NCBI GenBank assembly: GCA_034509925.1 | Contig: CM067532.1 | Location: 4,296,142-4,360,141, forward strand | DNA length: 64,000 bases | From: Hirudinaria manillensis | Lineage: Eukaryota; Annelida; Clitellata; Hirudinida; Hirudinidae | Direction: 5' to 3' | Shown here: one piece after another, positions 1 to 13,039 of the stretch | Layout of the letters: each line of letters opens with the position of its first letter | How positions within the stretch are numbered: position 1 is the stretch's first letter | The notes under the pieces: generated by a model | Seen by the model: only the letters and a program-made list of their open reading frames with translations | Databases searched by the model: none | Told to the model about the DNA's origin: nothing | Program-made: the position numbers and the translations under genes

Positions 1-1629
1 GTCAGAATACTGCTTCACCTCCTCTGATGAATCAAAAGGAGAAAACAACAAATTCGGCTTGTCTTTGTGGCAGATGTTTTCACCTCCACCTTTATGGGTA
101 GGTAAACCAGCATGCCCCAATGAAGTCATTTCAACTGTAATTTTATTTCTTTCTTCAGTCAATGAATGTTTACCCATTATGTCATGTTTCTGTGGAATTT
201 CCCACTTGCTCGAAGGTACATGTTCTGGTACTGTATCTTTTGCTGGAACTTCATTTGAAATGTCATTCTTCTGAGCAAGTTCTCCAAAAAATGCTCTGTG
301 ATCAATTCTAACAGGTTGTGGGGGCTCACAGAAAAATCGTCTTTTGGCATCAGTGAATTTGCTAGGAGAAACAAGAGACTTACAAGAAGCAATGCTACTC
401 ATTGACAAGCTGTCTTTGGGTACACTCTTGTCAAAATTCTCGCTACTCATAGAGGGTTTGCTTCTTGAACTCCTACCATTATTATTTGAATCAGCAGTTA
501 ATTCTTGCTGCTTTGAAATACATTCCAAATTTAAATTTTCTGGAGAGACATTAGTCTCATTATGACTCTCGAGCAAGCTGTCTATAGCAGCCGAAAGTTT
601 TAAGCAACTGTCATATGATGCACTTCTCTGAGAGAGTCTCTTACCTTCATCTTTATCACAAGATTCAGATTGAAAGCCAGATTTATGGCTTTCAACATTT
701 TCTACTTCAACCATGGATGAAGGAGAAGAGGATAAGTCAACAATTCCAAGAGAAGGATCCAAAACCGTAGCGGGATCAGCATCAGTGGAAGATTGGTAAT
801 CATCCAAACGAGAGGATCTAGACGTGACAGCATTTTGGGCCTCAATGATAGCCTCCTTCACAATGTTTGCTGCAACTATGCAAGCACTATCACTCTCCAG
901 ATGCTGCACATTAAGGTTTAATAAATCATCATCTGGGGAATGTTTGAGAACCACATCAGTTCCTTTGTTGCCATCAGATCCATCACTCAGGGTAATGATG
1001 TTTGCAGAAGGACATAAAGCTTGCTCTGACATTTTCTCAATCATATCATCATCACCTGACTGGATTGCTACTTTTTCAGCAAGGATTTCTTCTGCAGAAA
1101 TTCCAACATCATTTCTGGAGGAGGTGCCAGTTTCGTCGTTGCAAAGAACAACCTCATCATTATTTGTCAGGATGGGAGAGGAGGGAGAAGAAGATATGTT
1201 ATTGATTTCTAACTGATTCATGTTGTTTCCAGAGCTGAGTTCGTTGGAACTGAACCTCACTGGAGCATTTCTCTTCTTCATATGTTCTTCTTTCCTCCTC
1301 TTCTTGGTAAATTTTTTTGGTTTTCGTTTTGACTTGAGCTTCCTTCCCTTGCCATCGTCTCGTGACTGTTCGTCTTGAGTTTTCCTATCCGGGTCACATT
1401 TCTCTGGCTTTATTTGATCGCCAAGTTGCACGTCTTGGCTGTCGACCTGATTACCAAGACCAAGGAAAGCTCTTGCATCTATTCTGACAGGTTGTGCAGG
1501 AGTGCTGAAGAAAGCCATCCTATTGCTTGAGATGGCAGATGAGTGAATGGATTTGACATTTTCAGTCTTTTTATCTACAAGCTCTGTCTTGAATTTTTCT
1601 TCATTTTCTATAATTGAAATTGTTGAACT
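1..1629 (-). other. Mical: 543-codon uninterrupted MICAL linker exon
   Basis: I read this strand codon by codon in the frame fixed by the upstream exon, and no stop occurs from the splice acceptor at 1629/1630 to the window edge. The encoded segment is Ser-, Asp-, Glu- and Lys-rich with a basic patch ([17 protein letters not shown]) and no recognised globular domain. It carries two copies of a short motif, at about 1521-1453 and 350-280, each with QPVRID-x-RAF after a phenylalanine pair. It enters in phase 0 from exon 2025-1704, whose donor is GAG|gtgctt. The other reading frames here give only short chance ORFs. Confidence 0.85.
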
Positions 1630-4600
1630 CTAACAAATTGTTAGAAATATTCATTTTTGAAGTGAATGAAATAATAAATAAAATGAATTCTTTCTGAAAG
1701 CACCTCATTACATAAATAGATCTGAGAAATAAATGAATTAATGATACCACTTAGATCTTCATCTATCTCCGTGTCGGTCTCCCAGTCGGCATCGCTTCCT
1801 CCGACAGTTTCGGCCTCGGAGGTAGATTCCAGTGAAACGATGGATGTGGTTTTAACCTGATCTCTCAGCATGTCTCCAGCTCCTTTGGTGAATTTTACAG
1901 AATCAATTTGAACCTTGTCGTCTGGCTGTGTTGAACAGAGTTTGGCAATTTGTGCCCAAGCAAAGTCAGGTTCTTCATCTGAGATGTCATCAACCAAGAA
2001 CTGTAACTCTTCTTCTGAAGTTGATCTGTTTTGATTAGAGAGATATTTCTTTTATAACAAGTCATTGATTATGAAACTGGCTTAAACCCAACATTTCAGG
2101 CTCAGATTTTGGGGCTGAAGATAAACTGATGAGATTGTGCCTAGCTTGATCATCTTCATTTTCACCAATCTCACTCTCTGTTGTATATTCTGCTCTCTCT
2201 GAAATCTTTGTTTTCTTTAATGGTCTGTGTCTTGGCTTTACAGATTCTTGAACAAACATATAGCAAATAGGTAGAATGTGTTAAATAGTTAATGGAGCTG
2301 AGAAAATGCTGTGCTTATTAAATATGCTACAAGAAATACAACTAACCATGCAATAATTGTTTAGAAGTTTTTGTTGCATTAGATACTGGACTTTGTCTTC
2401 TCAGGCCAAAATGATGTTTACAAAAAAATTGGTCTGCAAATGAATGATATTGTGAAATGCCTGTACTCCTCTTAGAACAACTTCTATGTAAATGGAATTA
2501 TCTGTTTTTCTTAAAATGTTAATTTACCTTGATATTTACTATTGTATAGTAGCTACCATCATTTACAATCAATTTTAAAAAATCACCTATATTAACACCA
2601 CAATGTGTGTTTATACAGATATGATAATGGCCCACTATCTGCTAGTGCAAATTAATGAGTAATAAAATGCATTAATATGTTGTAAATTCTGCCATCTCTG
2701 ATAAAAGCACGTTAAACTGTAATTACCAATGGTAAGAATAATGGTGAATTTCTTACTTTCTTCCTTGCAATGGGCATAGTAGTCTTTGTGTAGGATCGCA
2801 AGACAATAGGAACATCGAAAACAGTTCCTATGAAAAACGAAGCCTTCGGCAATCAGCCTCTGAACAAGATAAACTCTACAACCACAGACATGGCACATGT
2901 TTGAACCCTAGAATGAATGCATTGATTATCATGAATAAATTTAAATATATTTCAAACATAAAAATATGTCTTTAAACATTCACCAATTGAGAATTTTCTG
3001 AGGACTTGTCAGATAATTTCATCGAGAAATTTTTGGCGATGGCAGACACCGTCCTGTCGTTAAATGCAGATAAATTACTTTTCGCAGAGAATATACTAGA
3101 ATGATTTTCTTTCATCTCAGCAAGGTTTTCTTCTTGAGGCTACAAGAGACATGCATTAAATGTAAATTCTAATGCATCCAATTTCTAGTTGTTCTAATTG
3201 TAGCTGTATTTATGTATTAAGAGGTCTGACCTTATTTTCAGAGGTCATTGAGAGTGGTCTCACTTGAACTTTTTGTGTCACGCCTTGATTATAAATTCAG
3301 ACATATGTATAGACATTTGTTGCAATGATTGCGATAACTATCACATAATGAAATTGAGTGTTTAATATATTGTGATTAGAATATTTTATTACATTTCATT
3401 AACATGGTACAAGTCTTAAAATAAGAGAGGTGAGAATGGACAAGGAGAAGAAATCAGAGATTATAGATTGAACAATAAATGAAATGAGTTATGCATTAAT
3501 AATAATAATAATAATAAATGGAATGAAGAAAGGAGGAAAGAGTGTAGCAAAAGGTCATAAACTTTACAAAGAAGTAAGGATATGATTTACAGTGTAAATA
3601 GAATATTAAGTACAAATTTACTACAAAAATCACAGAAGAAATGCGAGCTTACTATTGTCTGATACAACATCTCTGAATTGTAATAGATAAGAGGTAAGGA
3701 GATTTTCAACTTGAATTCCACTTGTCAGAAGGTCTTCAGCATCAAATTCTGCAATGATGCCAAAGTCTTTTGCCAAGATGTTAATGGCCTGCGTACAAGA
3801 TGCAAGTAAGGCATAATTCACATAATTCTTTAATAAAATTATTTAAACTTGCATACATTCTTTAAGTTCTCAAGTGCCATCCTACTATCAAGAGAATACA
3901 CATCTCTGTAAAAAAAAAAGAAAAGAATTTAAAGCTTCAAAATAAAGTTGTCTTAACTAAAACTGGAAATCATAAAGTGTGAAATAATAATGACAACCAA
4001 CATCAACTCTGGTCTGTATCTGTGGATGAGTGCAGAAAGGGCAAACCCATTTTTCCAAGATGAATACATGTCGACGACTTTCACGAGGCTCTCGTACGAC
4101 TCGAGTTGGGTCTGACACCACCTCATGAGTCGGTACTTTTCGCACATATCTGTCGACAAACGATTGTTAAAAAATGTAAACAATCGTCAAACCATAACCG
4201 GTGAAACATAATATAATGACCATATTGTTTGAATTTGGTAATGTCTATCATTTTGATTGCTTCCTTGGTGCTCTCCACATTTGTGCCATCAAACAAGCAT
4301 CTCACTTGTTGAGGATGGATGGATTGAAGATTCAAGTTCATATACCTGAAATAGCAGCCATTTGCACAATTATTCCTCAAACAAAAATCTCTTCTTGTTA
4401 CTCAGACCTTGTACTGGGATCTATGGAGTATGAAGAGTAATTCTTGTTGAGATTTTCAGGAGTCGTCTGCGAAAGTAGTTGGTAAATGCTTTCTCGTTCG
4501 GCAATGATTTCAAGGACGCTCCTATTTGTAAAAGACCAATTCCTAATCATCCATGCTGCATCTAGAGCACTTAGGAAACCCCGAGCGCAACCGGATCCCG

Positions 4601-7600
4601 TCGGCCAGAAAGGCTGAAACCCCAAAACGTTTTTTACTTCAAGCACCTCTGAAACATGAAACTAAACACATGGCATCCTATAAAATTACTATTGCATTTG
4701 CATGTATTCCGACGTAGTCATCAAGCTGTTAAGTTTGAACTGCAATTGGAGTTACATTCAATTACATGAACATAGTCACTTTAAATTATGCATTACAATT
4801 GTTATTAATATTATTACCCCTACTATTACCAGTATCATTGTTATTACCTCTAGAAGTGTGTCTCCAACCAGTCCTATAAGGAGTTTTTGGCCATGCCTTT
4901 CAACAACCCTACATGCATTCTCAGCTGCAAACATGGAAGTGAAATCAAACATTGACACATCTGGTTGTCCATACTGATTATGAGCAAATTCAAGGTTTAT
5001 CAGCTTGTAGTTAGTAGAGAATTTGGCAGCTTTGGTAGCATAAAGCATCAGGGCATTCTGATCAACATTATTACTTCCAAGCAGCATTTCTGGATCATCA
5101 AAGTCCTATAAATGAGAAGATGAAACATTTTAAGTCGAAATGAGATTGCTTTATCAAAATATATATATTTACTTGGAGCAAAACCCTATTAATGAGTAGA
5201 TTCTGTTTTTTAGCAGTCATAACAAAATAATGTGTTTCGTCTTTGTAGTAAACAATATTTTCCAAATCTATTCCTGTCTCTTGGCTGAGATCCTTAAAAA
5301 ACTTCTGATTGAAAATGTATGAAACACCACTAATTTCTTCCACTGATGCCTCCTCTTTTGTCTTATGGTTGATAAAATTTGCTGTTATTGCAATGGCCAA
5401 CTTTCCCCTGAATTCTTTCCTCCTAAACTCTGCATTGTTTTTAATGCATTTAATATTTCTTTAAATCCTATACATTTCCATGTGGATATTGAATTATACT
5501 TTTAATGTCAATAATACCTGGCATGGTATTTCTTTTACCATCAGCAGAGATGCAAACGTCGAAATCAAAATGGGAAACCTCGTGTTCGTCGGGATAGACA
5601 CGAGCCGTCCATCCTTTAGATAAGTCACTAGGATCAACAAGTGCCAAAAACTCCACTCCTGCATGAACTTTGACACCAAGGATCAGAGCAACTTTCAAAA
5701 GGATGCACTGAAGTGTTCGTATGCCTGAATTTTGATAAACAATTATTGTAGTTGTAATACATAAGATACAAGGCTATCTTTAGAGCGTAGCATTGATCCA
5801 GAAAATAGTTTTCAATCTAGAAACATGAATACATGTGTCAAAAATTATAAAGGAAATGTATTTAAAATTGAATGTGCAATGATGAATCAAGATGAAAAGT
5901 ACTATATGATAACAGGAAACATTAGTAAAAATATTTGGTGGAGAAATAATTAATTAAAAGGTCTTTTGTATAATGATTGAAACTTGTTGAATCCCACAAA
6001 ACCTGCAGAGAAATAACCTATTCTCATAGTATTTTGACCAAACTGCTGCTCAGAGAATTGTTCCATTTGGCAAAAACAAACTTCTCTTGAAAGTTGGCTT
6101 ATCATACATGCACTAAGCAATTTATGAATTTTAACAAGCAACTGTTTCATTCATAACAAATAAATTATGTATTTTATATTTTATTATTGAAAGTCTGCAA
6201 TTTGCATCCAAAGTCATTCTCGATATAAGAAAAACAATTATTAATGTCATGACTGTTAAAAGGACTAGAATTTTACATTGAGTTTACTACAGACAGTAGT
6301 AATATGATGGTTTAAAAAAAAACAAAAGCAATTAAGCTTTAAAATGCAACTTAAACATCAAAAATCACAATATTTTGCCATCAAAATAGAAAAATCAATT
6401 TGCTCGTCACTATTTACATTAAAAGCCATGTTTCTTATTGGATGTCCCAATGTTGGGCCAAGATATTATTGATTTTTTTAAAATTTTCTTCTTTGTTTGT
6501 CTAGTTTTTCAAGTGCTTAAAAACTTCAATAAGGGCCATCACCTGTCACACCCATCTTTGGTCCATGCCCATGAGTTTTGAAACATTAGCTTTGATTAGT
6601 GGCACAGCCAGGATTTTAAAATTGGTCAAGGTTAAGGGGAAATTTGGATATGGATAATTTGCTTTTATTGTTGTGATAGGTGATGACTTTCATTTTTCTC
6701 TTCATGCCAAATGTCCATAACTTGACAACTTGGCAAACAGCCCAAGGTAGGGGGGCACTTGTTCTTCCTTTTCCCCATCCTAATGGTTTAGATGTTGAAT
6801 GCAAATATTTTTAATGCTGATAAATTTAATAATCTAGTAAGCAGGATCTTCCAAATCTTTGTTCCTAAATAATTATGTAATGTCATGTACTAGAACCAAT
6901 TAGCTGCCAAAAACCATTTAAAACACATTCAATAGTAAGAATAACTTAAAAATTATGTTTTGGCTTTGAAAACAATAATAAATTCACAAATAACATTTAA
7001 AATGATGCAAACTCACTTATGTGGTCAATTGATCCTGAACAAAACTTTCCAAAAAATTGTTTGGCTCCAAGGGATTTAAGATCATGGATTAGAAATGGCC
7101 ACAAGTGAAGGACATTGTTCCTTGTGAATCCATCTCTCTTTTCAACAACAGCCACTTTACATCCCAACAGAGCTGCCTCTATGGCCACTCTCAAACCACA
7201 TGGACCAGAGCCAATAATGAGAACCTGTACAAGTAAACATAAATGGTTTAAAGTATTATCAACAATCATTTGCACCGGGCATGAGGGGCACTGTTCTGGT
7301 ATGTTCTAAACTAAAAAATATGGTACTCTTAATTTTGAATTATTTCAAAGGACTACTTTGGCAGAAATGCAGAAATTTCTTGATTTAGTGCTTATCTATA
7401 AAATAAAAACATCTGCACAAGGGATATGAGGGGTTGCCACACAAATTCATTTATCATTACCATAAATCATTTTAAAAATGCAGCTTCAAGTAACCAGAGC
7501 TGGCCTGTGCTGTAATATTTTACGCATTTCACCTGTTTATGCCACAACAAAAATTTAAAAAAGATTCAATGATTTAAACCCAGGTAATTATTAAAGGTCT

Positions 7601-8689
7601 GCATTTGCTCCAAAATTATCAGATTTTTTTCCCCAAATCTGACATGATTAGAGAAGGATTAGTGTTATCCGAAATTAATCACTACCTTTTTGATAGCAAA
7701 TATGAAACTGTCCAACAATTTTGGATAGATTCTGATCTATTAAAAACACTTTTTGATGAACTGAAATTGATTTCTAAATATGCTGCTGGAGAACCTTTTC
7801 TCCTGGCCTGTTTCTGAAGCTCAGATTCAGCATTTGGTTCATTTTGAGACTTTTTTAGTTGACACAGTTTTTAATTTATTCCCAATTAATGTTATATGCT
7901 GTCACAAATGCCTTTTTGCCACAATTCCATGTAAAGATTCTTAAAAAAGTACAGAAATATTTTGAAAAATATTCAAATTAATAAATTTAATTTATATCTT
8001 TTTTGTTCATAATTTTATAAGAACAAAAACATATATTAAGTTAAATAATTGCAAAATTAACTTAACTTCATTATGTAAATATCTGAAATTCCCAGAAATT
8101 GTCCAAATTTATTCAAACCATTTTGGATATAGATTAATTAAATAAATTATTAATTAAATAAATATTTTCTCTGAACCAAAACCGATTCAAAATTATTCAA
8201 AAGGCTAAAAGCCCTTAGTAATTATACAATTAATGGTAGAAAGTAAAATTTGTTTGCTTTACAAGGTGCACAACATAAAATATTTTACAAATTCACTTCA
8301 AAAAAAATTAATTAAAGGGGTAAATGTATGAAATTTAATTATTTGCTGAAAAAAACAAAAGCATTACAAATTTACTTCACCTTTGTATTAGTGCAGGCTT
8401 TCCCATCACTATATTCCCATCCTGACATTTTCTTGTCTAATTTGTTCCAAATGTTTCGAGCTTTCCATGACCTAATATTGAGTTTCATTAGATTATATAT
8501 CAAATGACTTTGGCCTTGAGATATGCCAGTTTTCTGACACAAGTCATCAAAAAGTTTTAATATTGACTTAAAAGTATTAGCAGAACAATATTCATCAAAT
8601 ATTTGATTGATGTGTTCTTCATTTGTTTGGAGAGACTGATGTTGACCATTACAAAGAGGATCTTGAGAAGAATCAGTAATCAGTGCCAT
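1..8689 (-). CDS. Mical: MICAL F-actin monooxygenase (3' end outside window)
   Basis: Flavoprotein that oxidises actin methionines and disassembles F-actin, acting downstream of semaphorin/plexin signalling. Seventeen coding exons fit in phase: 8689-8381, 7224-7017, 5724-5518, 5429-5173, 5105-4848, 4613-4408, 4345-4221, 4149-4002, 3905-3857, 3788-3653, 3283-3231, 3139-2984, 2907-2757, 2433-2347, 2246-2078, 2025-1704 and 1629 to the window edge. The FAD monooxygenase domain has the GSGPCG dinucleotide-binding loop near residue 107, VVEKRD, the DG motif (ISADGKRNT) and the GD motif ([16 protein letters not shown]). A CH domain follows ([30 protein letters not shown]). The LIM domain is split by an intron: its first half starts at CHVCGCRVY and its second half holds FFCKHHF in exon 2433-2347. 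An acidic, Ser-rich linker follows. The C-terminal bMERB region should lie beyond position 1. The start is the first in-frame ATG before the conserved N-terminal helix. Exon 15/16 joining is the least certain. Identity is very sure. Confidence 0.95.
3497..3520. repeat. (AAT)n microsatellite in a MICAL intron
   Basis: Short run of AAT/TAA triplets inside the intron between MICAL exons 3788-3653 and 3283-3231. Confidence 0.8.
7400..7436. repeat. Dispersed repeat fragment, copy 1
   Basis: The stretch around CATCTGCACAAGGG in MICAL intron 1 recurs near 9650-9686 as CATCTGCACGAGGG with a following GAGGGG. This suggests two fragments of one dispersed element. Too short to classify. Confidence 0.45.
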
Positions 8690-9427
8690 TTAGTGGAAAC
8701 AAAAATAGATCATCTGTCCAGGCTTAATTCCAAAACTACCTTAAAGTTTGAATAAGATAAAAAAAAATCAATGTAACTCAACATCACATATCTTCGTATT
8801 TATTAACAGCATAATTCAAACAATAATAACAAAGTTCTAAAAAATAATTGCTCAGTCAGTTTAACGTATTCAAGTTTAGGAAATGCAAAATAAAAAGAAA
8901 CTGCATTTACTGTACCTCAGCAAAACCATTTAACAATGCAGAAAGTCAAATGCATTAAAGTGCGTAAATACCATTATGCGAATAAAAATGAAGTCGAATA
9001 AATGATATCAATACTTTAAAAAATTGGAAAGAAAATTTACCGTCATTAACTTAACAACAAAACGTAAGAAAATAAATTTAGAACGTAAAACACCAGCCGA
9101 GCAACCAACCCGAATTCACTTAAAAACATAGGATACGAATCACTAAAAGTAAACGTTTTCATTCCCTAGGATTACCTAATCATGCACATAATAAGTTGCA
9201 AGAAATGCAGAACTATTTTTATAGTAACGTCTAACAAGAAAAATTTAACATAAAACTGCATGCTATGTTCGTATTATGTTCGTAAAATTTAATGACAAAA
9301 CTGGAAAATTTAGTAGATATTCACTACATTCACTGTAACATTCATGTCCCCTTTCCGAAGAAGTGCAAATCGAACAGGAATAACATATGTGTAATTTAGA
9401 GTATGTAATACTTTAAAAGAAATAAAA

Positions 9428-9800
9428 TGACACTAGAAACGTTGACTCATTGTATACATGGAAGGACCTGAGATTCCGAATGAAAATTTCTAGACACTGA
9501 CTTTGAGGAAGTCTCGGCGAATAATATTTCTTTGAGATTTTATTTTTTGATCATTTTTTCAGTTTACAAAATCGAGCTTTTATATTTTTTGTGCTTTTGG
9601 TCAATCAATGTCTTTCTTTAACCATCAATTTATTTTATTGAGGTCATCCATTAAAAGCATCTGCACGAGGGAAAGGAGGGGATAAGACTTAATGAATTAA
9701 GTTTAAAATTAATTTCAAAGAAATGGAATGACTTTGACGCCAGAAACGTTGACTCATTGTATGATCTTAATCATGGAAGGGCCTGAGATTCCCAAATGAA
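9428..9800. repeat. Dispersed repeat block A, two direct copies
   Basis: About 60 bp around GAAACGTTGACTCATTGTAT with a downstream CTGAGATTCC occurs at 9428-9485 and again at 9728-9800. The second copy has a roughly 8-bp insertion between the conserved halves. The copies are direct and moderately diverged, fitting old transposon-derived DNA. Confidence 0.75.
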
Positions 9801-10420
9801 AAGAATTTTTAAACATATGTCATACTGAAACTATATAAGGCATTAACGTTAGACCCCGTTTTGAATGCTGCGTAGAAGTATGGAACCCATAATAAAAATA
9901 TTGAGACTTTGGAAAGAGTACAAGAAAGAGCAACAATTATGATTAAGGGTCTGGGAAAACTAAGTTATGAGAAGAGGTCGAGAAACTCCAGGGTTTGGAG
10001 TCTAGACTCACAAATCTTGATATAGGATGAAGCAAACGGGACTTCGTAAAAGCGTTCAAGATATTGACAGGGAGGAAAGATTTACTACCATCACTTTGAG
10101 GCCACCAAAAGCAGTTCCATAAGAGAGCACAGAATTATACAGGAAGGCAACGGGAACTCTGAAAACCAAACGTTTCAGTAAAAGAACAAATGGCTTGTGG
10201 AATAAGTTAGAAAGTGTTTCCAGATTCAAAAGAAATGTTTAAAATATCGCTTTACAAATTCTGCTACTGAATTGAAAAATAGTGGTTTATTACGCAGGGT
10301 GTTTAAACCACTATATCTTGTAATTAATTTACGTTTATATGGTTTATATGTCTACTAAACTTTGAAGAAATCTCGGCGAATAAGATCCTTTTTAGAGTTT
10401 TATTTTTATTTTTTTAACAA
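9500..10420. repeat. Dispersed repeat block B flanking a LINE relic
   Basis: The block containing TCTCGGCGAATAA followed by a T-rich TTTTATTTTT tail appears at 9500-9555 and again at 10360-10420. The second copy lies immediately after the end of the reverse-transcriptase relic. It may be a LINE 3' untranslated segment or a target-site-proximal repeat. Confidence 0.65.
9861..10330 (+). mobile_element. Non-LTR retrotransposon (LINE) reverse-transcriptase C-terminus, degenerate
   Basis: The plus-strand translation contains ERVQERATIMIKGLGKLSY, which matches the segment after the reverse-transcriptase core of CR1/Jockey-like LINEs (consensus like LEKVQRRATRLIPGL..LSYEERL). Stops and frameshifts follow, with further resemblance around NKWLVE (family: F-S-x-R-x-V-x-x-W-N-x-L). 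Only the C-terminal end of ORF2 is present. It is a dead, probably 5'-truncated copy. Confidence 0.8.
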
Positions 10421-11138
10421 TAAATTTGCTAACACGATATGTGACACGATTATTCTCATAACTAAAACACAGCCTTCTCTGCTTTGCCAGATCGATACAT
10501 ACAAAAAATCAAGGTCATGTCGTATTCATCCCAAAGAAGTAGATAGAAATCAGTATCAGAGCCTCACCAGAGAATAACATCGCTCTACCTAACTTGAAGC
10601 CCACAAGGACTGCCTGCTTCTAATGTAAAATATAATGGAGCTGTCATTTTTACATTGAGCGATTCACACTCAAGTGACATGTCTTTTACCGGCTTTTCCT
10701 TTGTTTTCAGGTTTCAATGGAAAAGTCCAAGGTCTCTGGATTCCCTCCTACGTGGCCATCATCCCAAGTAATGAGACCTGGCATGAAAACAGTGACAGAT
10801 AGATGGCGTTATTTCAACAATTAGGAAGACTGGTCGCAGTAAAGTTGAACAAGAATGATAGAAAAGATGGGTTAGCTTTTCTGAATTTCAAAATGTTTTC
10901 TCATACTCCCCAGATAATATTTCGTAGGCATCAATTTTCTTATTGAGCATTAGTTTAAAGCATAATTATAATAGTTTTTGACAGAAATAGTGTGTAAGCG
11001 TGATATATGCTTTTTAATACCAATCTCTTGTTAGCTGAATACTTAGAAGACGCCAAGGCTAAGTAAAGTCAAGTGATAAAAGTATAGCGAGACCCCTCGT
11101 TTATTATAATGTTATATAATAACAATTCAGGCATCATT

Positions 11139-13039
11139 TTAGTGGTGTTCAGAAAGCTTTCCGAATCTTAAATTGCTAGCCAGAAGATCTATTTCATCTT
11201 TGGAAAATGGCTTTTGTTTTCCCAAATATTCTTGAAAAGCCTTTCCGATCCATTCAGCTGAATCAAATTCTTCATTCCAGATTGTCTTCGAAGACGCCAA
11301 GGTTAAATTGCCTGGAGGTACATCAACAAAAACCTGGGGACGTGGACACTTATAATGCGTGTGGTCAGCGTGGTGGTATAAATTTTTAGACCACTTTTCA
11401 TGAGCACTCCTGCAGATGAAGCATTCAAACGTCTCGAATATATTCGTTCGACCAGACTCGTCACGTGACCATGCTCGATTATTCATATTGTTGATGAGAT
11501 TTTCGTTTGTTATCAGGTCTTTGTGCTGAAAATATTTTTCATATTCCGCGTCGCTTGAATTCAAAAAGAGAATGTAATCTACCAGGTCCTTGACAGTTGA
11601 AAAATCATCAACAAAAATGGCTGATTTGTCGCTCGGCATCCAATCCTAAAATGATTTCGATGTTAAAAAGTTAATATTAATTTAATGTGTCGTGGAAATA
11701 ATTAGGAGACAAAGAGGAAGGTCTAGATCACATTAATTATTGAACTTCTGAAACTTACAGCCTAGACATGACTTAAAGGTCAATCAACGTTAAAATTGAA
11801 AGAGAAAGTTTGTTTTCGTGAAAATGGAGTAACTTTGGTCGAACTTTGGAATAAATACCTGAACTTTTGACGATTTAAAAACGATAGGAACTGTTCCTAG
11901 CTGAAGTGCCCTCCAAAATTTTTCAGTTATATAATCTTCGCATAGTGAATTTTCGATTGCAAAGACAAACTTATATCCACTCAGGATCTCATAGAATTCC
12001 CTACTAGCACCGGTCTTTGGATCTGACAAACTGACGTGTGTTATGTTAGTTATGCAATCCACTACATTTTGAGCGCTAAGTGTAACTTCAGTACATTGGC
12101 ATAGCCAAGTGCTATTGCCCGGGGTAAACCGATTACTTACTTCAGGGGAAGGTCTTTGTTATGCAAGCATTTACCAAACGAGTCAACTTGAAGGTATTTT
12201 TGGATCATTTGGACAAGATGATCCCTATCAGATGGAGGCGAGCAGTCACTGTGGACATAGGAAATCAGAGATGTTTTTCCTTCCCTGAGCAGTGTGTTCT
12301 TGTAGGAAACTGATTTCAGATGCTTTAAATATCAATTTAATTAGTCTTCAAGCAGATTTTACATGCTCAGTGATACAAATTGGATAATTTCACAAACTGT
12401 TTTGCTTCTTATTTTCTCTAAAGAATCGAGGTAGAAGGATGTGATTGGAAAATCTGAATGTCGTCCAAATGTGGAAGTGTAATTGAATGCGCTTATGATG
12501 GAATCGTGAGAAAACAAAAATCTGTTGTTTTTCGGAGATTCCTCGTGGAACAGCGCCCAGTCATGCCTCCTTGGGAGAGGCAAATCTCCTATGTCGAAAA
12601 ACGTTCCGTAGAAAAGGAATACCTTTAGTGATTGTCCATTTTATAAACATTGGAATCAGATCTTATTTTGATTATATATATAGTTAGTTAATGAATTGGG
12701 TTGAATAAGTTCTAAACCTTGAGTGGATGATGTGGTTGATACTGTCGGTCGCTAGTAACAATGCATTCGAGTTCACCACAATATATCGACTTATCAGTAT
12801 GGAACAACGGTGTCCACCACACCAAAATAAAGATTTCTCTTTCTTTTCTCTAAAAATTATATTTCTATAATTAACATGCTTCAAGCATGGTTTATTTAAT
12901 CTTGACTTAATGATAACTGTTTATTATGATAACGACAAATATAACTAATTTTCAGTCATTAACTCACTTGTGGAAGAAGCGATATTGATAAAAATATTAT
13001 AGTCACAGAACACACGAAGACGATGACATTTCTCAACAT
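11139..13039 (-). CDS. Alpha-1,3-fucosyltransferase, FUT10/FUT11 type
   Basis: GT10-family Golgi/ER type II membrane glycosyltransferase using GDP-fucose. Vertebrate FUT10/FUT11 have been reported to be protein O-fucosyltransferases, so the acceptor here is not assumed. Six in-phase exons (13039-12968, 12849-12718, 12622-12398, 12322-12141, 12075-11859, 11645-11139) give about 444 residues. Exon 1 encodes only a cytosolic tip and a signal anchor (VIVFVCSVTIIFLSISLLP). The lumenal part has ILVWWTPL, LPLPRRHDWALFHEESPKNN, FNYTSTF, the HSDC segment, and the GDP-fucose site in ENSLCEDYITEKFWRALQLGTVPIV, followed by DWMPSDKSAI. A Cys-rich C-terminal tail (FECFICRSAHEKW) fits FUT10/11 rather than other GT10 enzymes. 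PCCA lies 0.6 kb upstream in the same orientation. The exon 3 donor could be 18 nt longer. Confidence 0.9.

Larger units (their letters stand above)
8690..11138. other. Gene-poor interval between MICAL and the fucosyltransferase
   Basis: AT-rich DNA with no supported host gene. It holds the MICAL upstream region, a LINE reverse-transcriptase relic at about 9861-10330, and duplicated sequence blocks around 9430-9560, 9728-9800 and 10360-10420. The 71-codon plus-strand ORF at 10362-10577 overlaps one repeat block and is not credible as a gene. Confidence 0.7.

Noticed and set aside
12684-12884. Minus-strand ORF of 66 codons over the second fucosyltransferase exon
   Set aside because: It is a shifted frame of the real exon 12849-12718, whose correct frame gives ILVWWTPL.
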